A model generated the notes under the pieces. It did no database searches. It was not told where the DNA came from and was given only the letters and a program-made list of their open reading frames with translations. Shown piece by piece: positions 6,882-7,881 of a stretch of 7,881 nt of DNA. Source of the stretch: Acetobacteraceae bacterium (GTDB lineage: Bacteria; Pseudomonadota; Alphaproteobacteria; Acetobacterales; Acetobacteraceae); NCBI GenBank assembly GCA_947478535.1, contig CANJXD010000259.1, positions 1 through 7,881 on the forward strand, in the 5' to 3' direction. Position 1 is the stretch's first letter. Each line of letters begins with the position of its first letter. The translations under genes and the position numbers were made by a program.

Positions 6882-7019
6882 TTAGGCTTGGACTTTCAGC
6901 TTCTGCGCTGGCGGGTTGATCCAGACGGCGGTGGGTTTTTGGGGTGGTGCGGGGGCCTTGTTGACGAAGCGGTTTGGGTTGGTGCTAGAGGCGAGGCACC
7001 AGGAGTTACCCTTGACCAT
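6882..7019 (-). CDS. Possible small protein of 45 residues, unknown function
   Basis: An ATG at 7019 opens a 45-codon frame ending in TAA (6884-6882), in a different frame from the transposase remnant it abuts. The product begins MVKGNSWCLASSTNPNR and ends WINPPAQKLKVQA; it is basic and Pro-rich, with no membrane segment and no motif I recognise. About 35 of 45 codons end in G or C, which is coding-like beside the flanking non-coding DNA. In the same frame a TGA lies 22 codons upstream of the ATG (7088-7086). The upstream GGTGGTGGG is only a poor ribosome binding site. It could be a real small gene carried by the mobile region, the tail of a lost gene, or chance. Confidence 0.35.
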   Translation of the reverse strand: MVKGNSWCLASSTNPNRFVNKAPAPPQKPTAVWINPPAQKLKVQA

Positions 7020-7055
7020 CCCACCACCAATGCCGTCCGTGGTGACGCAGCCGGC

Positions 7056-7067
7056 GAGACGCGTCTC
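7056..7067. repeat. Perfect 12-bp palindrome GAGACGCGTCTC
   Basis: The twelve bases read the same on both strands. The palindrome sits in the non-coding spacer, between the small ORF and the 8-bp inverted repeat. It could be a protein-binding site or part of a structured RNA stem; nothing in the sequence decides. Confidence 0.6.
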
Positions 7068-7090
7068 ACGGCGCCCAGCGACCGTTCATA

Positions 7091-7142
7091 TCCGGTGGCA
7101 CCTCCTCCGCCAGTTCCCATACGAGCCGCACTCTCCACCGGA
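7091..7142. repeat. 8-bp inverted repeat around a 36-base loop
   Basis: TCCGGTGG at 7091-7098 is exactly complementary to CCACCGGA at 7135-7142. On the minus strand the enclosed loop starts with AGAGTGCGGCTCG. This is compatible with a stem in a folded RNA, but an 8-bp match may also arise by chance in GC-rich DNA. Confidence 0.5.
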
Positions 7143-7270
7143 CCAACCGCCGCGCTGAGTGGCAGGTTTCCTGGGGTTTTCGGGGCAGACCTGTTGACTG
7201 GCCTTGCGCAGAGAAGCCCAAAAATTGCTCTCCGGAGGCCCTTTCTCTCCGGACCTCCTGACTTGGCCGT

Positions 7271-7391
7271 TTTAGTACGGAACGCAAGAACCTAGGTAAA
7301 AGGCCGGTTTCAGCCCGGTCGGCACTCGCCCTGGTTCGAACCCCACTTGCCCGAAATCCGTACTTCGAGAGCGAACACTTTGGTACGGAAC
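7271..7391. repeat. TTTRGTACGGAAC direct repeats with a third inverted GTACGG copy
   Basis: TTTAGTACGGAAC at 7271-7283 recurs as TTTGGTACGGAAC at 7379-7391 (12 of 13 bases identical, 108 bases apart). CCGTAC at 7358-7363 is an inverted copy of the core and forms a 6-bp inverted repeat with GTACGG at 7383-7388. The right-hand copy lies where the phage-like coding signal stops, so it may mark the edge of an inserted or deleted segment. Confidence 0.6.
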
Positions 7392-7692
7392 CCTCAGTGC
7401 GACGCGCGGCGCTGCCGGCGGCGAGGCCCATGCGCATGGCGAGCAGCAGTTCGGCCGCGGCCCAGCCGGTGGCGCCCATCTCGCGGGCGGTGGCGAGTGC
7501 GGCCGGCATGTCGAGGTCGAGGCCAGCCATGGTCGCCGTGGCGCAGGTGGTGCCGGCAGCCCAGCAGGCGGCACCCTCGACGCTGGCGGGCGCGTGCGCA
7601 GCGTAGGGGCAGGCGAGGCCGCAGTCGCGATCGAGCGCCGCACAGCCGCGGCAGTAGCCAGGGCCCTGGCCGAAATGCCATTCGGCCCGGGC
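7392..7692 (-). pseudogene. Cys-rich phage-like protein, broken at both ends
   Basis: A minus-strand frame with strong GC-ending codon use reads AEWHFGQGPGYCRGC near its start, continues with a C-x2-C-x6-C-x3-C cluster (CRGCAALDRDCGLAC), and ends in a helical part containing MAGLDLDMPAALATARE and AAAELLLAMRMG. The layout of a Cys cluster, a GLDM-like motif and a short alpha-helical end resembles small uncharacterised proteins I associate with tail regions of alphaproteobacterial prophages; that link is from memory. No ATG, GTG or TTG start was found in frame between the upstream stop (7697-7695) and the coding part. The frame then runs without a stop into non-coding-like sequence at about 7392, directly at the GTACGG repeat. 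I read it as a damaged gene whose tail was replaced. The cluster could bind zinc. Both limits are approximate. Confidence 0.45.
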
Positions 7693-7694
7693 CC

Positions 7695-7881
7695 TTAGCC
7701 GTTTCCCTCCAGGGCCACGGCGGCGACGGGGCCGGTGGCGCGGTCCCAGAAGGCGGCGGCCATCTCGTCCATGTCCATCAGGCGCTCCACCGCCTCGGGG
7801 GAGAGCGGCAGCGGCTTGCCGGCGGCGTCGCCCACCCCCTCCCAGGCAGTGACGGCGTGGCGGGCCAAGGCTTTCACCAGG
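7695..7881 (-). CDS. C-terminal part of a small phage-like protein, cut by the window edge
   Basis: The last 62 codons of a gene that continues beyond the right edge; the frame is open to the final base, so the GTG at 7877 is probably internal. The visible product starts LVKALARHAVTAWEGVGD, has LPLSPEAVERLMDMDEMAAAFWDR, and ends EGNG at a TAA (7697-7695). The AVTAWEGVGD-type stretch and the short 'PEAVERLMD' helix resemble small proteins encoded before the tape-measure gene in prophage tail modules, possibly tail assembly chaperone-like. This comes from memory, not from a diagnostic motif. It lies directly upstream of the Cys-rich fragment on the same strand, supporting a shared prophage origin. 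Confidence 0.5.
   Translation of the reverse strand, partial: LVKALARHAVTAWEGVGDAAGKPLPLSPEAVERLMDMDEMAAAFWDRATGPVAAVALEGNG

Larger units (their letters stand above)
7020..7394. other. Non-coding, repeat-rich spacer between mobile remnants
   Basis: No gene is recognised. Open frames cross it on the minus strand, but they use codons such as TTA, CTA, AGA and CGA that are rare in the operon, and base composition appears lower in GC than in the metabolic genes. It holds several inverted and direct repeats (listed separately), a TCTCCGGA direct repeat at 7229-7236 and 7246-7253, and palindromes ACCTAGGT (7290-7297) and GGTTCGAACC (7333-7342). It could be insertion-sequence end DNA, a structured RNA remnant or plain junction DNA. 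Confidence 0.45.

Noticed and set aside
6076..6885. Plus-strand open frame of 269 codons upstream of the operon
   Set aside because: Mostly antisense to the transposase remnant; the first part has no motif or convincing ribosome binding site.
7333..7342. GGTTCGAACC, resembling a tRNA T-loop
   Set aside because: It is simply a palindrome. The flanking bases do not form a T-arm stem on either strand and no acceptor or anticodon arm was found.
7066..7394. Continuation of the phage-like frame as a real C-terminal domain
   Set aside because: Codon use changes at about 7392 to rare codons (TTA, CTA, AGA, CGA) and no motif appears, so the open frame looks accidental.
1..7881. CRISPR array, rRNA or tRNA gene
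   Set aside because: No regularly spaced repeats and no rRNA or complete tRNA features were seen on either strand.

Overview
The window is GC-rich DNA. Its gene families (a Bug/TctC solute receptor, family III CoA-transferase, thiolase-like/DUF35 pair and an IS1380-type transposase) fit a high-GC proteobacterium, most likely an alphaproteobacterium of the Acetobacteraceae (Roseomonas-like). The taxonomic guess is inferred from composition and gene content only.

Positions 150-6037 form one compact six-gene operon, all on the minus strand. In transcription order it encodes a TctC/Bug periplasmic binding protein (5054-6037), a thiolase-fold protein (3829-5046), a DUF35 Zn-ribbon/OB-fold protein (3380-3832), a family III CoA-transferase (2229-3383), a PaaK-like acyl-CoA ligase (904-2232) and a short citryl-CoA lyase-like protein (150-899). 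Three consecutive junctions are 4-base ATGA overlaps and the other two gaps are 7 and 4 bases, so the genes are probably co-transcribed and translationally coupled. The inferred logic is capture of a carboxylic acid, CoA activation (by ligase, transferase or both), then C-C bond cleavage by two enzymes. Two of the six depart from textbook chemistry. The thiolase lacks its nucleophilic Cys and its GHP His, as in DUF35-partnered retro-aldolases. The citryl-CoA lyase-like protein resembles ATP-citrate lyase around the active site but has Thr where the catalytic Asp is expected. The substrate is unknown. This is the best candidate here for an undescribed pathway.

Positions 6038-6333 hold a good ribosome binding site for the operon, a weak promoter candidate and otherwise nothing I recognise. 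No regulator gene lies beside the operon.

Positions 6334-7881 look like a mobile-DNA scar. They contain the C-terminal third of an IS1380-family transposase (6334 to about 6846), a possible 45-residue small ORF (6882-7019), a non-coding stretch rich in inverted repeats and GTACGG repeats (7020-7394), and two prophage-like gene pieces on the minus strand. One of these is Cys-rich and damaged at both ends (about 7392-7692); the other runs off the window (7695-7881).
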